The notes: generated from the sequence alone by a model not told the origin. Positions 26,650 to 36,082 are shown, counted from the first letter of the stretch. The stretch: 46,529 bases of DNA from Kangiellaceae bacterium (GCA_013373015.1 JABXIQ010000047.1:1-46529), one strand, 5' to 3'. Program-made: numbers and translations.

Positions 26650-27038
26650 AAAAGCTATTAACATGTAACTTCACAATGATCAGCCTAGCACTGCTACAGT
26701 CTTGTAGCAGTGCTAACACAAATACACCTCTACCAATTCCGCAAATAACAAAACCAACGAAACACTTAGGCTTTTTAAAAATCAACTCTAAAGAAACAGA
26801 CGAAGTCTGCTTTGAGCTTACCCAAGGCCAAGCATTGTCTTATAAGATCACATCAAGCTCACCAACACTATTTAATATTCACTATCACAAAAATAACAAT
26901 ACTCGCTATCCTGTCGCAAATCAGGAAACAACAATCAACTCAGCAACAATAGCAGTTGAAGATTCTGCTACCTACTGCTTAATGTGGCAAGGAAGAACCA
27001 ATAACACTTCCATTGAGTACGAATATACTATTTACTGA
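26646..27038 (+). CDS. Small lipoprotein after valS
   Basis: The 130-residue product has a lipoprotein-like signal (LALLQSC) and a mature part of about 110 residues. The mature part is beta-rich, with two cysteines ([11 protein letters not shown] and ATYCLMWQG), reading like a single small sandwich domain similar to pre-peptidase C-terminal modules. I recognise no named family. It overlaps valS by four bases (ATGA) and ends one base before the convergent lysC-lysA gene. A 13-base perfect hairpin lies within the signal-peptide codons. Confidence 0.72.
   Translation: MKKLLTCNFTMISLALLQSCSSANTNTPLPIPQITKPTKHLGFLKINSKETDEVCFELTQGQALSYKITSSSPTLFNIHYHKNNNTRYPVANQETTINSATIAVEDSATYCLMWQGRTNNTSIEYEYTIY
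26686..26715. repeat. Perfect 13-bp inverted repeat inside lipoprotein signal codons
   Basis: Arms 26686-26698 and 26703-26715 are perfectly complementary around a four-base GTCT loop. No T-run follows, so it is not an obvious terminator. It would put a strong stem 40 bases into the lipoprotein mRNA. Confidence 0.7.
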
Positions 27039-27039
27039 T

Positions 27040-29631
27040 TCACTCAGAGCTTGCTATACAGACCTCTTCTGCTGGTGGTCGCATATTATAATGGTTAGAC
27101 ATCACATAACCATAAGCACCTGCATTATCAATTAAGATCAAGTCACCCTCTTGAGTCACTGGAAAAGGTATTTCTACACCAAGTTTATCAGTACTTTCGC
27201 AAATTGGGCCAACCACTGTCGCTAACATATTTTTTTCATCATTAAATCGCGTCAGATTATGAATGGAATGATAAGAACCATAAAGTGCTGGACGCATCAA
27301 AGAATTCATTCCAGTATTTAATCCTACATAATAATAGTTTTGCTTATGTTTAACCTGCGTCACTTTAGCCACTAAAATGCCAGCATTAGCAGTAATGTAT
27401 CGACCTGGCTCTATCCAAAATTGATATTGAGGATACTGAGTCTTTATCGAATCAAGTGCCTTATCAATGTCTCGCATGGTTAGCTCAGTTTGTTGTTCTC
27501 GCTCTTTGATGCCAAAGCCTCCACCCAAGTTTAAGAACTTTACTTTTGGAAACTTTTGTGCCGTTTCTGCTAATAATTGAGCATGCTCTGCCCAATGCTC
27601 ATTAGTAAGAATTCCGCTACCCGCATGAGCATGTAAACCATTAACGGTAATATTATATTGCTCTAGTATTGGCTTTATAGTTTCTAATTCATAAATCGGG
27701 ATACCAAACTTTGAAGTTGATCCTGCCGTACGCACGTTTTCATGATGACCTTTACCGATGTCGGGATCAATCCGCAAAAAGACCTTGGAGTTTGCAAAGT
27801 CCTCAGCCCAATTTTGTAGCGGGTAAATGCTATCTAGCGATAAGTTAATGCCAAGTTGTATAGCTTGCTGATACTCTCTTCTCTGTGCAAAATTTGGTGT
27901 AAAGTAAATACGACTTCTATCCAATTCTGGATATTTACCGATAATAGTATTTACTTCATGGATTGAGACTGTTTCAAAACCACAGCCTTGCTCATACACC
28001 ATATCAAGAATCTGAGAATTATTATTTGATTTCATGGCAAAATATATTTGCTCAACTGATTTAATGGATTGTAGGTTAAGCACATTATATTTAACCTTAT
28101 CAAGGTTATAGATATACGCACTTTCCTTGTCCTTCATCAAACTTTCAATTGTTGGAACTTTCTGCTGCCACCACTTTTCTTCTATAGAAATAAACTCCTG
28201 CTGCTTTAACTCCTCAGCTGTCGGACCTAATATTTCGCTATTTGGATTATTGCTAATCAGCAGCTCATGCAACGATGCAATAACTTTATTACAATGTTCA
28301 TCATCAATAACAAAAGTTAAATTCAAATCAGATGCAGCTTGTGAAAGCAAATACACTTTATAGGTTTCGAAAATAGCCAATGCAGGTGCAATTTTATGTA
28401 ATATTGCTCGTACATTTTTTCCAACAATTGAAACCGCTGAGCAGTTACCTAATATTTTCACTCTACAGAAACTTGATAATTCGTCACTGAGTTTACTCAA
28501 AGTTTTACTGTGCACCACTTGAGTTAAACTGTCTAAACTCACCGTCACATTGGTTTCTGAAGTAGAGACTAAATCTACCGAAACTTGATATTTTTTGAAA
28601 ACAGCGAATAAATCTGCTAAGAAACCTGCCTGCTGCCACATCCCTTGGCTTTCCATAGAAATAAGAGTAATGCCCTGCTTTGCAGTAATAGCTTTAATCA
28701 ATCCAGCTTTCGTTTCGAGCTCATGGATGATAGTACCTTCAATTTCAGGTTCGATCGTTGAACGTATATATAAAGGTATTTTTGTTGTTTTTAATGGTCG
28801 TATAGTTCTTGGATGTAAAACCTTCGCTCCTGCCGAGGCCATTTCTTGAGCTTCATCATAATCTAAATGTTTTAATAAGCGAGCATTTTGAACTTGGTTT
28901 GGGTTTGCGGTAAAAACCCCAGGAACATCCGTCCAAATTTCTAAGCGCGATGCTGAAATTTTTGCGGCGAAATTAGCAGCAGAAGTATCAGAACCACCTC
29001 GACCTAACAATAAAGTCTCTCCTGCTTCATTACTACCTATAAAACCTTGAGTAATAACCAATTGTGCACTTTTAACGGTTTCTAGTAATTGATGATCTTT
29101 TTGATATCCGCAACTAACTGCTAGATAATTATCTTCACTCGGTCCATCCGATAGCATAAACTGTCGAGCATCTAACCAAAACGGATGCGGATTACAATGC
29201 TCTTTAAGATAGGCTTGTCCAATCAAGGTTGCCCATAACTCACCTTGAGCCATAATCACAGCCTTAATACGATCACTTGCTTCGCCAAGTAAACTTACAC
29301 CATCAATTAAACGCCTTAAATGTTGATAATGCTCATCCAAGTAATTATCTTGTAAACCAAGTTCTGCAAGTAATACTTTGTGCTTGTTGATAATATCATC
29401 TAGCGCAGATATATATTTATCAGAACCTACGATAAGAGCCTCATCAATTAGCTCTTCTAACTTATTTGAAACACCACTTAAAGCTGAGTGCACAACAAAT
29501 ACTCTTTGACCATGCTCAAGTTTGTTTTTAATTATGCAGACAATATTTTCCCAATTAGCTTTAGATGAAACACTAGTTCCGCCAAACTTCAACACTTGCC
29601 ATTGATTCACATCATTATCACGATTACTCAT
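27040..29631 (-). CDS. Bifunctional aspartokinase / diaminopimelate decarboxylase (LysC-LysA fusion)
   Basis: One 863-residue polypeptide carries the first and last enzymes of lysine synthesis. Residues 1-290 are aspartokinase (KFGGTSV at 15-21, GRGGSDTSAA at 210-219), followed by regulatory ACT domains to about 460 that normally sense lysine. The C-terminal part (about 490-863) is PLP-dependent DAP decarboxylase: Lys534 in FAMKSNNNS should bind PLP, with HAHAGSG, NLGGGFGI and the CESTD active-site motif following. Such fusions are known in Xanthomonas relatives. The ATG at 29631 has GAGG six bases upstream; earlier in-frame starts reach into the leader. Transcription passes an apparent lysine attenuator. 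Confidence 0.95.
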   Translation of the reverse strand: MSNRDNDVNQWQVLKFGGTSVSSKANWENIVCIIKNKLEHGQRVFVVHSALSGVSNKLEELIDEALIVGSDKYISALDDIINKHKVLLAELGLQDNYLDEHYQHLRRLIDGVSLLGEASDRIKAVIMAQGELWATLIGQAYLKEHCNPHPFWLDARQFMLSDGPSEDNYLAVSCGYQKDHQLLETVKSAQLVITQGFIGSNEAGETLLLGRGGSDTSAANFAAKISASRLEIWTDVPGVFTANPNQVQNARLLKHLDYDEAQEMASAGAKVLHPRTIRPLKTTKIPLYIRSTIEPEIEGTIIHELETKAGLIKAITAKQGITLISMESQGMWQQAGFLADLFAVFKKYQVSVDLVSTSETNVTVSLDSLTQVVHSKTLSKLSDELSSFCRVKILGNCSAVSIVGKNVRAILHKIAPALAIFETYKVYLLSQAASDLNLTFVIDDEHCNKVIASLHELLISNNPNSEILGPTAEELKQQEFISIEEKWWQQKVPTIESLMKDKESAYIYNLDKVKYNVLNLQSIKSVEQIYFAMKSNNNSQILDMVYEQGCGFETVSIHEVNTIIGKYPELDRSRIYFTPNFAQRREYQQAIQLGINLSLDSIYPLQNWAEDFANSKVFLRIDPDIGKGHHENVRTAGSTSKFGIPIYELETIKPILEQYNITVNGLHAHAGSGILTNEHWAEHAQLLAETAQKFPKVKFLNLGGGFGIKEREQQTELTMRDIDKALDSIKTQYPQYQFWIEPGRYITANAGILVAKVTQVKHKQNYYYVGLNTGMNSLMRPALYGSYHSIHNLTRFNDEKNMLATVVGPICESTDKLGVEIPFPVTQEGDLILIDNAGAYGYVMSNHYNMRPPAEEVCIASSE

Positions 29632-29688
29632 ACCAACCTCATCATGCTCTACCATTGCATATACTCTCAAGCTAAATTATTCAGGCAT

Positions 29689-29719
29689 AAAAAAACCCGC
29701 AGAGGTTATCCTGTGCGGG
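29689..29719 (-). terminator. Attenuator terminator (3:4 helix) upstream of lysC-lysA
   Basis: On the minus strand CCCGCACAGG (29719-29710) pairs with CCTCTGCGGG (29705-29696), with one C-C mismatch and a four-base loop, followed by seven T (29695-29689). It lies before the gene it would switch, about 57 bases upstream of the ATG. Bases 29716-29709 of its first arm can instead pair with TTCTGTGC at 29756-29749, forming an antiterminator. Confidence 0.85.
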
Positions 29720-29741
29720 CTTTATTAAAGCTTTATATTAT

Positions 29742-29816
29742 TCACCAAGCACAGAACCACGGGACACATTTCTTAAGTGTCTTTTTAATTGGTTTCTTTG
29801 CTTGGCTTAATGTCAT
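29742..29816 (-). CDS. Putative lysine-rich leader peptide controlling lysC-lysA
   Basis: This 24-codon frame (ATG at 29816, TGA at 29744-29742) encodes a peptide starting MTLSQAKKPIKKTLKK and ending CVPWFCAW. Six of its first sixteen codons are Lys, in three pairs at codons 7-8, 11-12 and 15-16. It lies between a promoter and a terminator upstream of lysine-synthesis genes, the arrangement of classical attenuator leaders. Its codons 4-9 contain segment 1 (CCAAGCA, 29805-29799; AACC, 29794-29791) and its last codons contain segment 2 (GGTTCTGTGCTTGG, 29758-29745). The Shine-Dalgarno sequence is weak, which is the main doubt. It is too short for standard gene callers. Confidence 0.78.
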   Translation of the reverse strand: MTLSQAKKPIKKTLKKCVPWFCAW

Positions 29817-29849
29817 ATTCAGTAATGATTTGCTAAATTTATTAACAAC

Positions 29850-29877
29850 AGTCTAATTTGAGCACAATTTTTGTCAA
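29850..29877 (-). promoter_or_regulatory. Promoter of the lysC-lysA attenuator transcript
   Basis: On the minus strand a perfect TTGACA (29877-29872), a 16-base spacer and TAGACT (29855-29850) give a sigma70-type promoter. Initiation near 29843 would leave about 27 bases before the leader-peptide ATG. It sits in the gap after tadA ends at 29889. Confidence 0.65.
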
Positions 29878-29888
29878 ATGAAATTTAG

Positions 29889-30356
29889 TTATTTAACCCG
29901 CTTGCGCTTAAAAAATGTTTTTAGCTGAGCGCTACACTCTTCTTGTAATAAGCCAGACTGTAACTCACATTGATGATTGAAGCTGGAATTATCCAATAGA
30001 TTAAGTACCGAACCAGCGGCACCCGTACGCGGATCGGCTGCCGCATAAACCACCCTAGTCACACGAGCATGCACTAATGCCATAGCACACATAGCGCAAG
30101 GTTCTAAGGTCACATAAAGGGTGGTATTGACTAAACGGTAGTTTTGAACTTGTTGACCAGCATCTCGCAAGGCTATTATTTCAGCATGAGCAGTCGGGTC
30201 ATGGGTTAAAATAGGCTGATTAAAACCTTCACCAATAATAAGGTCATCTTTGACCAAAACCGCACCAACAGGAACTTCACCATTATTCTCAGCGATAGCA
30301 GCAAGCTCGAAAGCCCGCTGCATAAATTGATGATCTTGTGATGAGAACTTATCCAT
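29889..30356 (-). CDS. tadA: tRNA-specific adenosine deaminase TadA
   Basis: TadA converts A34 to inosine in tRNA-Arg(ACG), an essential wobble modification. The 155-residue protein has the deaminase zinc motifs HAE (His57, Glu59) and PCAMC (Cys87, Cys90). It lies downstream of guaB-guaA, as is common. The ribosome site is weak; the start at 30356 gives a normal length. Confidence 0.96.
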   Translation of the reverse strand: MDKFSSQDHQFMQRAFELAAIAENNGEVPVGAVLVKDDLIIGEGFNQPILTHDPTAHAEIIALRDAGQQVQNYRLVNTTLYVTLEPCAMCAMALVHARVTRVVYAAADPRTGAAGSVLNLLDNSSFNHQCELQSGLLQEECSAQLKTFFKRKRVK

Positions 30357-30379
30357 AATTCACAGTAATTTATTAAAAG

Positions 30380-30418
30380 AAAAAGTAGGGTTTTGTGAAT
30401 TATAGAAAGCAAAAACCC
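30380..30418 (-). terminator. Weak terminator between guaA and tadA
   Basis: On the minus strand GGGTTTT (30418-30412) pairs with AAAACCC (30394-30388) around a 17-base loop, followed by TACTTTTTC. The loop is long, so partial read-through to tadA is likely. Confidence 0.4.
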
Positions 30419-30510
30419 ACGCAATCAGGGAGCATACATTCAGTACATGACCGATTGAGTAGGTTTTTAACGTGCTATAATCTGCAAAAAACATTTTTTA
30501 TTAAATAAAT

Positions 30511-32082
30511 TTATTCCCATTCGATTGTAGCTGGGGGTTTACTAGAAATATCATAAGTTACGCGCGATATACCATCGACCTCATTTATAATTCGACCAGA
30601 AACATGTTCTAAGAACTCGTATGGTAAATGTGCCCAACGTGCAGTCATAAAGTCTATGGTTTCTACTGCACGTAGCGCAACAACATAATCATACTTTCGA
30701 CCGTCCCCCATAACGCCAACAGAGCGTACAGGTAAAAATACGGTAAAAGCTTGGCTGGTTTTATGATATAAATCCCACTTGTAAAGCTCTTCGATATAAA
30801 TCGCATCGGCTTTGCGTAATAAATCTGCAAATTCTTTTTTCACTTCACCAAGAATACGCACACCAAGACCTGGTCCTGGGAATGGATGACGATAAAGCAT
30901 ATCGTAAGGTAAACCCAGTTCTAAACCAATTTTGCGAACTTCATCTTTGAATAACTCGCGCAAGGGTTCAACTAGCTTTAGCTCCATATCTTCAGGCAAA
31001 CCACCGACATTATGGTGTGATTTAATCACATGTGCTTTACCTGTTTTGGCACCAGCTGATTCAATTACGTCTGGATAGATTGTGCCTTGCGCCAACCATT
31101 TTGCATTAACCAATTTTTTCGATTCTTCATCAAAAATATCAACAAACACTTTACCAATGATTTTACGTTTGGCTTCTGGATCATTCTCACTTTTTAACTC
31201 TGACAAGAAACGATCTTCAGCATCAACACGGATAATATTCAAACCAAACTTACCCGCAAACATATCCATCACTTGATCGCCTTCGTTTAATCGAAGCAAA
31301 CCATTATCCACGAATACACAAGTTAGGTTTTCACCAATAGCTCTGTGCAACAACATAGCAGTTACAGAAGAATCAACACCGCCAGATAAGCCTAGTACCA
31401 CTTCCTCATCACCTACCATTTGCTTGATTTGAATGATAGCATCCTCAATGATGTTTGCTGATGTCCATAACTTTTCGCAACCACAAATATCCGCGACAAA
31501 ACGCTCAAGAATACGACCACCTTGTTTAGTATGGGTCACTTCAGCATGAAATTGGATACCGTAAAATGGCTTTTCTTTGTGCGCCATTGCTGCAATAGGA
31601 GCATTATCACTGGAGGCAATAACTTCAAAATTTTCAGGCACAGCAACCACTTTATCGCCGTGGCTCATCCAAACATCAAGAATTGCTTTACCACCGACAA
31701 TATGATCTTCAATGCCTTTTAATAAATCATTATCGGTCGCAGTAACCTCGGCATAACCAAACTCACGTTTATCTGATGAACCAACAGTTCCACCAAACTG
31801 ATGAGCCATAGTTTGCATGCCATAACAAATGCCCAATACCGGAATGTCCAAATTAAAAACAACCTCTGGTGCACGCGGCGTATCATCAAGAGTTACTGAC
31901 TCAGGGCCACCAGACAGGATAATTCCCTTTGGATTAAACTCGCGAATATAGTCATCATCTACATCAAATGGCACCAACTCACAGTAAACACCGATTTCTC
32001 GCACACGACGAGCGATTAATTGTGTATATTGCGAACCGAAATCCAAAATCAAAATACGATGGTCATGAATATTTGCTTGCAT
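30511..32082 (-). CDS. guaA: GMP synthase (glutamine-hydrolysing)
   Basis: GuaA aminates XMP to GMP. The 523-residue enzyme has the class I glutamine amidotransferase domain with nucleophile Cys86 (GICYGMQ) and partner FHAEVTH, the ATP-pyrophosphatase loop GLSGGVDSS, and the C-terminal dimerisation domain ending [19 protein letters not shown] precedes the ATG. It follows guaB on the same strand but is separated from it by a hairpin terminator and an inverted repeat, so expression may be only partly coupled. Confidence 0.98.
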   Translation of the reverse strand: MQANIHDHRILILDFGSQYTQLIARRVREIGVYCELVPFDVDDDYIREFNPKGIILSGGPESVTLDDTPRAPEVVFNLDIPVLGICYGMQTMAHQFGGTVGSSDKREFGYAEVTATDNDLLKGIEDHIVGGKAILDVWMSHGDKVVAVPENFEVIASSDNAPIAAMAHKEKPFYGIQFHAEVTHTKQGGRILERFVADICGCEKLWTSANIIEDAIIQIKQMVGDEEVVLGLSGGVDSSVTAMLLHRAIGENLTCVFVDNGLLRLNEGDQVMDMFAGKFGLNIIRVDAEDRFLSELKSENDPEAKRKIIGKVFVDIFDEESKKLVNAKWLAQGTIYPDVIESAGAKTGKAHVIKSHHNVGGLPEDMELKLVEPLRELFKDEVRKIGLELGLPYDMLYRHPFPGPGLGVRILGEVKKEFADLLRKADAIYIEELYKWDLYHKTSQAFTVFLPVRSVGVMGDGRKYDYVVALRAVETIDFMTARWAHLPYEFLEHVSGRIINEVDGISRVTYDISSKPPATIEWE

Positions 32083-32118
32083 TGGAATTACCCTTTAATA
32101 AGTAAAAATCGTTTAATC

Positions 32119-32143
32119 AAAAAACCGCAGTGACATCCTGCGG
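32119..32143 (-). terminator. Terminator between guaB and guaA
   Basis: On the minus strand CCGCAG/CTGCGG flanks a seven-base loop and is followed by TTTTTT. It lies 122 bases after guaB and 37 bases before the guaA ATG, so it could uncouple or attenuate guaA. Confidence 0.75.
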
Positions 32144-32180
32144 CTCTTCAATTCAAAAGTTAAATTGTTTTAGTTCGCGG

Positions 32181-32241
32181 TGAATAGTTAATAACTTGCT
32201 AAGTTTATATTGATAAATGAACAAAATTTATTAACTATTCA
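32181..32241. repeat. Perfect 14-bp inverted repeat between guaB and guaA
   Basis: TGAATAGTTAATAA (32181-32194) and its exact inverse (32228-32241) are 33 bases apart, just after the guaB stop. There is no T-run, so an operator or an mRNA 3'-end stem is more likely than a terminator. Confidence 0.65.
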
Positions 32242-32264
32242 ACAATGAAACAAACCGTTTTAAA

Positions 32265-33728
32265 CTATTTAACCCTATAGTTTGGCGCTTCTTTGGTAAT
32301 CGAAACATCATGCACATGGCTCTCGCTCATACCTGCATTGGTCACTCTTACAAACTCAGCTTTATTACGCATATCTTCAATCGTTGCGTTACCAGTTAAG
32401 CCCATGCTTGAACGCAAACCACCCATCATTTGATGAATAATTTGATTCATAGCACCTTTATAAGGAACACGTCCTTCAATACCTTCTGGGACTAATTTAT
32501 CTGCCGCGTTTGAACTTTGGAAATAACGGTCTGCGGAGCTGTTCTTCTGAGACATAGCGCCTAATGAACCCATGCCACGATACGACTTGTAAGAACGCCC
32601 CTGATATAACTCTACTTCACCTGGTGCTTCTTCTGTACCCGCTAGCATTGAGCCAACCATAACACTATAAGCACCTGCAGCTAATGCTTTACAAATATCA
32701 CCAGAGAAACGAATGCCACCGTCTGCAATAAATGGAACGCCAGTACCTGCTAACTCTTTAGCTACATTAGCAATCGCAGAAATTTGAGGTACACCGACAC
32801 CGGTTACGATTCGTGTGGTACAAATTGAACCAGGGCCAATACCCACTTTAACCGCATCTGCTCCAGCATCAACTAAGGCTCGAGCACCCGCCGCAGTGGC
32901 AATATTACCACCAATAACCTGTTTATCAGGGTAGTTTGCTTTAACCCACTTTACGCGATCTAACACGCCCTTTGAGTGGCCGTGTGAAGTATCTACTAAA
33001 ATAATATCAACGCCTGCAGCAACGATGGCATCAATACGATCAGGAGTATCAGCACCAGTACCAACGGCGGCACCTACACGTAAATGACCATAACGGTCTT
33101 TACAAGCGTTTGGCTTAGTTTCGGCATTACGAATATCTTTAACAGTGACCAAGCCTTTGAGCACAAAGTCATCATTGACCACCAGTACCTTTTCAATGCG
33201 GTGTTTGTGTAATTTATCCAGAATTTCTTCTTGGCTGGCATCTTCTTTCACAGTAACCAAGCGCTCTTTTGGAGTCATAACCATAGAGACAGGTTGATCA
33301 AGATGAGTTTCGAAGCGAATATCTCGATTAGTCACAATACCAACTAACTTATCACCATCAACCACAGGCATACCAGAAATACCATGCTCAGAAGTCATTT
33401 GCTTAACTTGACCAATGGTTGTATCAGGTGAAATAGTGATTGGATCGCTTACGATACCACTTTCAAATTTCTTAACGCGGCGAACATGAGCTGCTTGCTG
33501 CTCAATGGTCATATTCTTGTGAATGAAGCCAATGCCACCCTCTTGTGCTAAAGCAATCGCAAGACGTGACTCGGTCACAGTGTCCATAGCTGCTGAAACA
33601 AGCGGAATGTTTAGGGAATATTCACGGGTGATTTTAGTGCGCAGGTCTGCATCAGCAGGCAATACTGTAGAGTGTGCCGGCACTAATAAAACATCGTCAA
33701 AGGTTAGAGCTTCCTCTATAATGCGCAT
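32265..33728 (-). CDS. guaB: Inosine-5'-monophosphate dehydrogenase
   Basis: GuaB oxidises IMP to XMP with NAD+, the committed step to guanine nucleotides. The 487-residue protein starts [20 protein letters not shown] like the E. coli enzyme (488). It has the two CBS domains (about 95-200), the catalytic Cys loop [18 protein letters not shown], and the flap ending ...[12 protein letters not shown]. The start at 33728 is set by alignment; an upstream GTG at 33740 adds four residues. It is divergent from xseA, as in many gammaproteobacteria. Confidence 0.98.
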   Translation of the reverse strand: MRIIEEALTFDDVLLVPAHSTVLPADADLRTKITREYSLNIPLVSAAMDTVTESRLAIALAQEGGIGFIHKNMTIEQQAAHVRRVKKFESGIVSDPITISPDTTIGQVKQMTSEHGISGMPVVDGDKLVGIVTNRDIRFETHLDQPVSMVMTPKERLVTVKEDASQEEILDKLHKHRIEKVLVVNDDFVLKGLVTVKDIRNAETKPNACKDRYGHLRVGAAVGTGADTPDRIDAIVAAGVDIILVDTSHGHSKGVLDRVKWVKANYPDKQVIGGNIATAAGARALVDAGADAVKVGIGPGSICTTRIVTGVGVPQISAIANVAKELAGTGVPFIADGGIRFSGDICKALAAGAYSVMVGSMLAGTEEAPGEVELYQGRSYKSYRGMGSLGAMSQKNSSADRYFQSSNAADKLVPEGIEGRVPYKGAMNQIIHQMMGGLRSSMGLTGNATIEDMRNKAEFVRVTNAGMSESHVHDVSITKEAPNYRVK

Positions 33729-33896
33729 ATCGTGTACCACGTATTATGTGCCAGTTTCGTCGATAGCTAAGGAATTAGAATCACTGAGCTGGCTTGATGA
33801 AGCGCGTTATTATACCTTGTTATTTTGTTTTTGGTAAACATTTTGTTTATCTTAATAGATAAAATTTAACCTATAGTGAAAAACTCCAAAATCAGC

Positions 33897-35261
33897 ATGA
33901 TCCAGCCACTTTTACACCCTCAAAAAACGATAAAAGAGCCAACTCAGCAGCGAAAAGTCTATTCTGTTGGCGAATTAGCTTTAAAAGTGCGCAGACAACT
34001 GGAATCGGAGATTGGTCAAATTTGGATTACAGGCGAAATATCCAACCTCTCCACTCCTGGCTCAGGCCATTGGTACTTCACGTTAAAAGATGCTGATGCA
34101 CAACTTAAGTGCGCTATTTTCAGAAACCGCAATCGTTCTGCGCGATTCACGCCCCAAGATGGTCAGCAAGTGCTAATGCGAGCCAAAATCAGCTTGTATG
34201 AACCACGCGGTGACTTGCAGCTGATTGGTGAATATATTGAACCCGCTGGCGAAGGCGCGCTACAGGTTGCTTTTAATCGATTGAAACAAAAACTTTCCAA
34301 CGAAGGTCTCTTTGATCAAGAACATAAGCGCCCTATCCCAACCTTCCCAAACAAAATTGGTATCATCACATCACCTACAGGCGCAGCAATAAAAGATGTA
34401 TTAACGGTTCTCAATCGTCGTATGCCGCAAATACCTGTTCTTATTTATCCTAGCTTAGTGCAAGGTGACAAAGCCGCGGTGAACTTGATGAAACAAATAG
34501 AAGTGGCCAATAGAGATAAACAATGTGATGTGCTATTGATTACAAGAGGCGGCGGTTCATTAGAGGATATGTGGTGTTTTAACGATGAGCATTTAGCCCG
34601 AGCTATTAGAAGCAGTGACATCCCTGTGGTTTCGGCGGTTGGGCATGAAATAGATATATCCATCAGCGATCTTGTTGCAGACTTGCGAGCTCCAACGCCG
34701 TCAGCTGCGGCTGAATTGCTAGTGCCAGATCAAGCAACACTTATTCATAAACTCAGCGTCATTACTAGACGCTTAAAAAATGAATTTGAACACCAACTGC
34801 AAGTTGCTCAAGCGTCTTTAGATAAACTATCATCTCGCATCGTTCACCCTAAGCAAAAACTAGAACAAAGCCGAAATCTATTACGTGAGACGACGCAGGA
34901 ATTACTGATAGCTTATCGTGATATTGCTAATGACAAATATGCGCAACTGATTGAGTTACAATACCGACTGAAAGGCTATAAGCCTCGACAGGAACTAGAA
35001 TATCGTAAATCACAATTAGCACAAACCCATAAAACACTGATTAAAAGTTTCAAAGAGTTATTAAAAGATAAAAAACAATCAGTCGCTTTTTCAGCACAAC
35101 AGCTGAATGACCTAAGCCCGTTAGCAACCTTGGGACGCGGCTATACCATTACTGAAGATGAAAATGGAAAAGTTTTAACTTCGGTTAAACAAGCTAAAAA
35201 GGCTAAAGAACTAACTACTAGATTTGTGGATGGAGAGATAAAGAGCAATCCCTTAAATTAA
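33897..35261 (+). CDS. xseA: Exodeoxyribonuclease VII large subunit
   Basis: XseA is the catalytic large subunit of exonuclease VII, which degrades single-stranded DNA. The 454-residue product has the N-terminal OB fold (IWITGEISNLS, GHWYFTLKDADAQLKCAIF), the catalytic region GIITSPTGAAIKDVL and RGGGSLEDMWCFNDE, a long coiled-coil segment (about 265-390), and the closing LSPLATLGRGYTIT. Start choice is uncertain: I use the ATG at 33897, while a GTG at 33876 adds seven residues; neither has a good ribosome site. No xseB is in the window. Confidence 0.96.
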   Translation: MIQPLLHPQKTIKEPTQQRKVYSVGELALKVRRQLESEIGQIWITGEISNLSTPGSGHWYFTLKDADAQLKCAIFRNRNRSARFTPQDGQQVLMRAKISLYEPRGDLQLIGEYIEPAGEGALQVAFNRLKQKLSNEGLFDQEHKRPIPTFPNKIGIITSPTGAAIKDVLTVLNRRMPQIPVLIYPSLVQGDKAAVNLMKQIEVANRDKQCDVLLITRGGGSLEDMWCFNDEHLARAIRSSDIPVVSAVGHEIDISISDLVADLRAPTPSAAAELLVPDQATLIHKLSVITRRLKNEFEHQLQVAQASLDKLSSRIVHPKQKLEQSRNLLRETTQELLIAYRDIANDKYAQLIELQYRLKGYKPRQELEYRKSQLAQTHKTLIKSFKELLKDKKQSVAFSAQQLNDLSPLATLGRGYTITEDENGKVLTSVKQAKKAKELTTRFVDGEIKSNPLN

Positions 35262-35266
35262 GTCAA

Positions 35267-36082
35267 TTATTCTTTAACTTTATATTTTTTTCCTTTTGCC
35301 AAAACTTTGTTTTCATACCCTTCAAAATAAATGGGCACGGCTAGATCAGTTTCTTTACGGACAACAAAATGAAGGTGTGGGCCACTTGAAAAGCCTGTAT
35401 TACCAGAATATCCAATATGCTGTCCTTTTGTTACTACTTCACCAACCTTAACTAAAACACCTTTTGGCTGTAAATGTACATAAGATGCAAAGGTACCATC
35501 AGGGTGCTGAATAACAATCTTATTTGCCTTAAACTTTAGTTCTACACCACCGTTTTCAGTATATTTATCGACAACAAAAACCACTTTACCTTCTCTGGCA
35601 GCGAAAACGGGCTCACCTTCTTTTAAATTGAAATCTACCGCATACCGCGAATTATCATTATTGTGACTGAACTTACCGTTAAAGGATTGACTAACTTTAT
35701 ACCATTTTCCTTTTTTGAAGGGTAAACGGTATAAATAACTATCATCGTGTTTAATTTGACTCGGATCGCCTAGGTAGTATTTGAGGTTATACGTATCTTT
35801 AAACTCTCTAAGGGCTGTATGTTTATCTTTCCCCTCAAAATATAAAGCTTCCATTTTTTCATTATTCGACACAATAAACTCATACTCAATAGCTTTGTCG
35901 CTTTTATTATGAATTCGCACATGAATGGGCACATCAAGCCAGTTTTCCATCAGTAGTACTGCCCCTCCCTCTTTATCTATAAGAGAGAAGGTCATATCAG
36001 TATCTAATTTTTCTGCTTGTGCGCAAAATGACAGTAAAAAGAAGAATAAGAAATAAACTATATGATGATACTTTCGACTCAT
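35267..36082 (-). CDS. M23 family peptidase (LytM domain), secreted
   Basis: The 271-residue protein has a signal peptide cut near CAQA, a beta-rich N-terminal domain, and a LytM/M23 domain from about 140. Zinc-site motifs are RYAVDF (Asp) and GPHLHF (His-x-His), with HLQPKGVLVKVGE and KGQHIGYSGNTGFSSG completing the fold. The first His usually four residues before the Asp is not in place (Arg at the usual HxxxD site), so the first ligand may be the upstream His in SHNDN. Its ATG overlaps the der stop (TAATG), making it a coupled downstream gene. It likely trims peptidoglycan or a related peptide. Confidence 0.9.
   Translation of the reverse strand: MSRKYHHIVYFLFFFLLSFCAQAEKLDTDMTFSLIDKEGGAVLLMENWLDVPIHVRIHNKSDKAIEYEFIVSNNEKMEALYFEGKDKHTALREFKDTYNLKYYLGDPSQIKHDDSYLYRLPFKKGKWYKVSQSFNGKFSHNNDNSRYAVDFNLKEGEPVFAAREGKVVFVVDKYTENGGVELKFKANKIVIQHPDGTFASYVHLQPKGVLVKVGEVVTKGQHIGYSGNTGFSSGPHLHFVVRKETDLAVPIYFEGYENKVLAKGKKYKVKE

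Noticed and set aside
29689-29880. Lysine riboswitch upstream of lysC-lysA
   Set aside because: The leader is about 150 bases and lacks the conserved lysine-riboswitch core as I know it; a translated Lys-rich frame and three alternative helices explain it better.
30421-30457. Small RNA or riboswitch between tadA and guaA from the CAATC/GATTG stem
   Set aside because: The stem is only five pairs plus a bulged GG/CC with a long loop; nothing resembles a known purine element.
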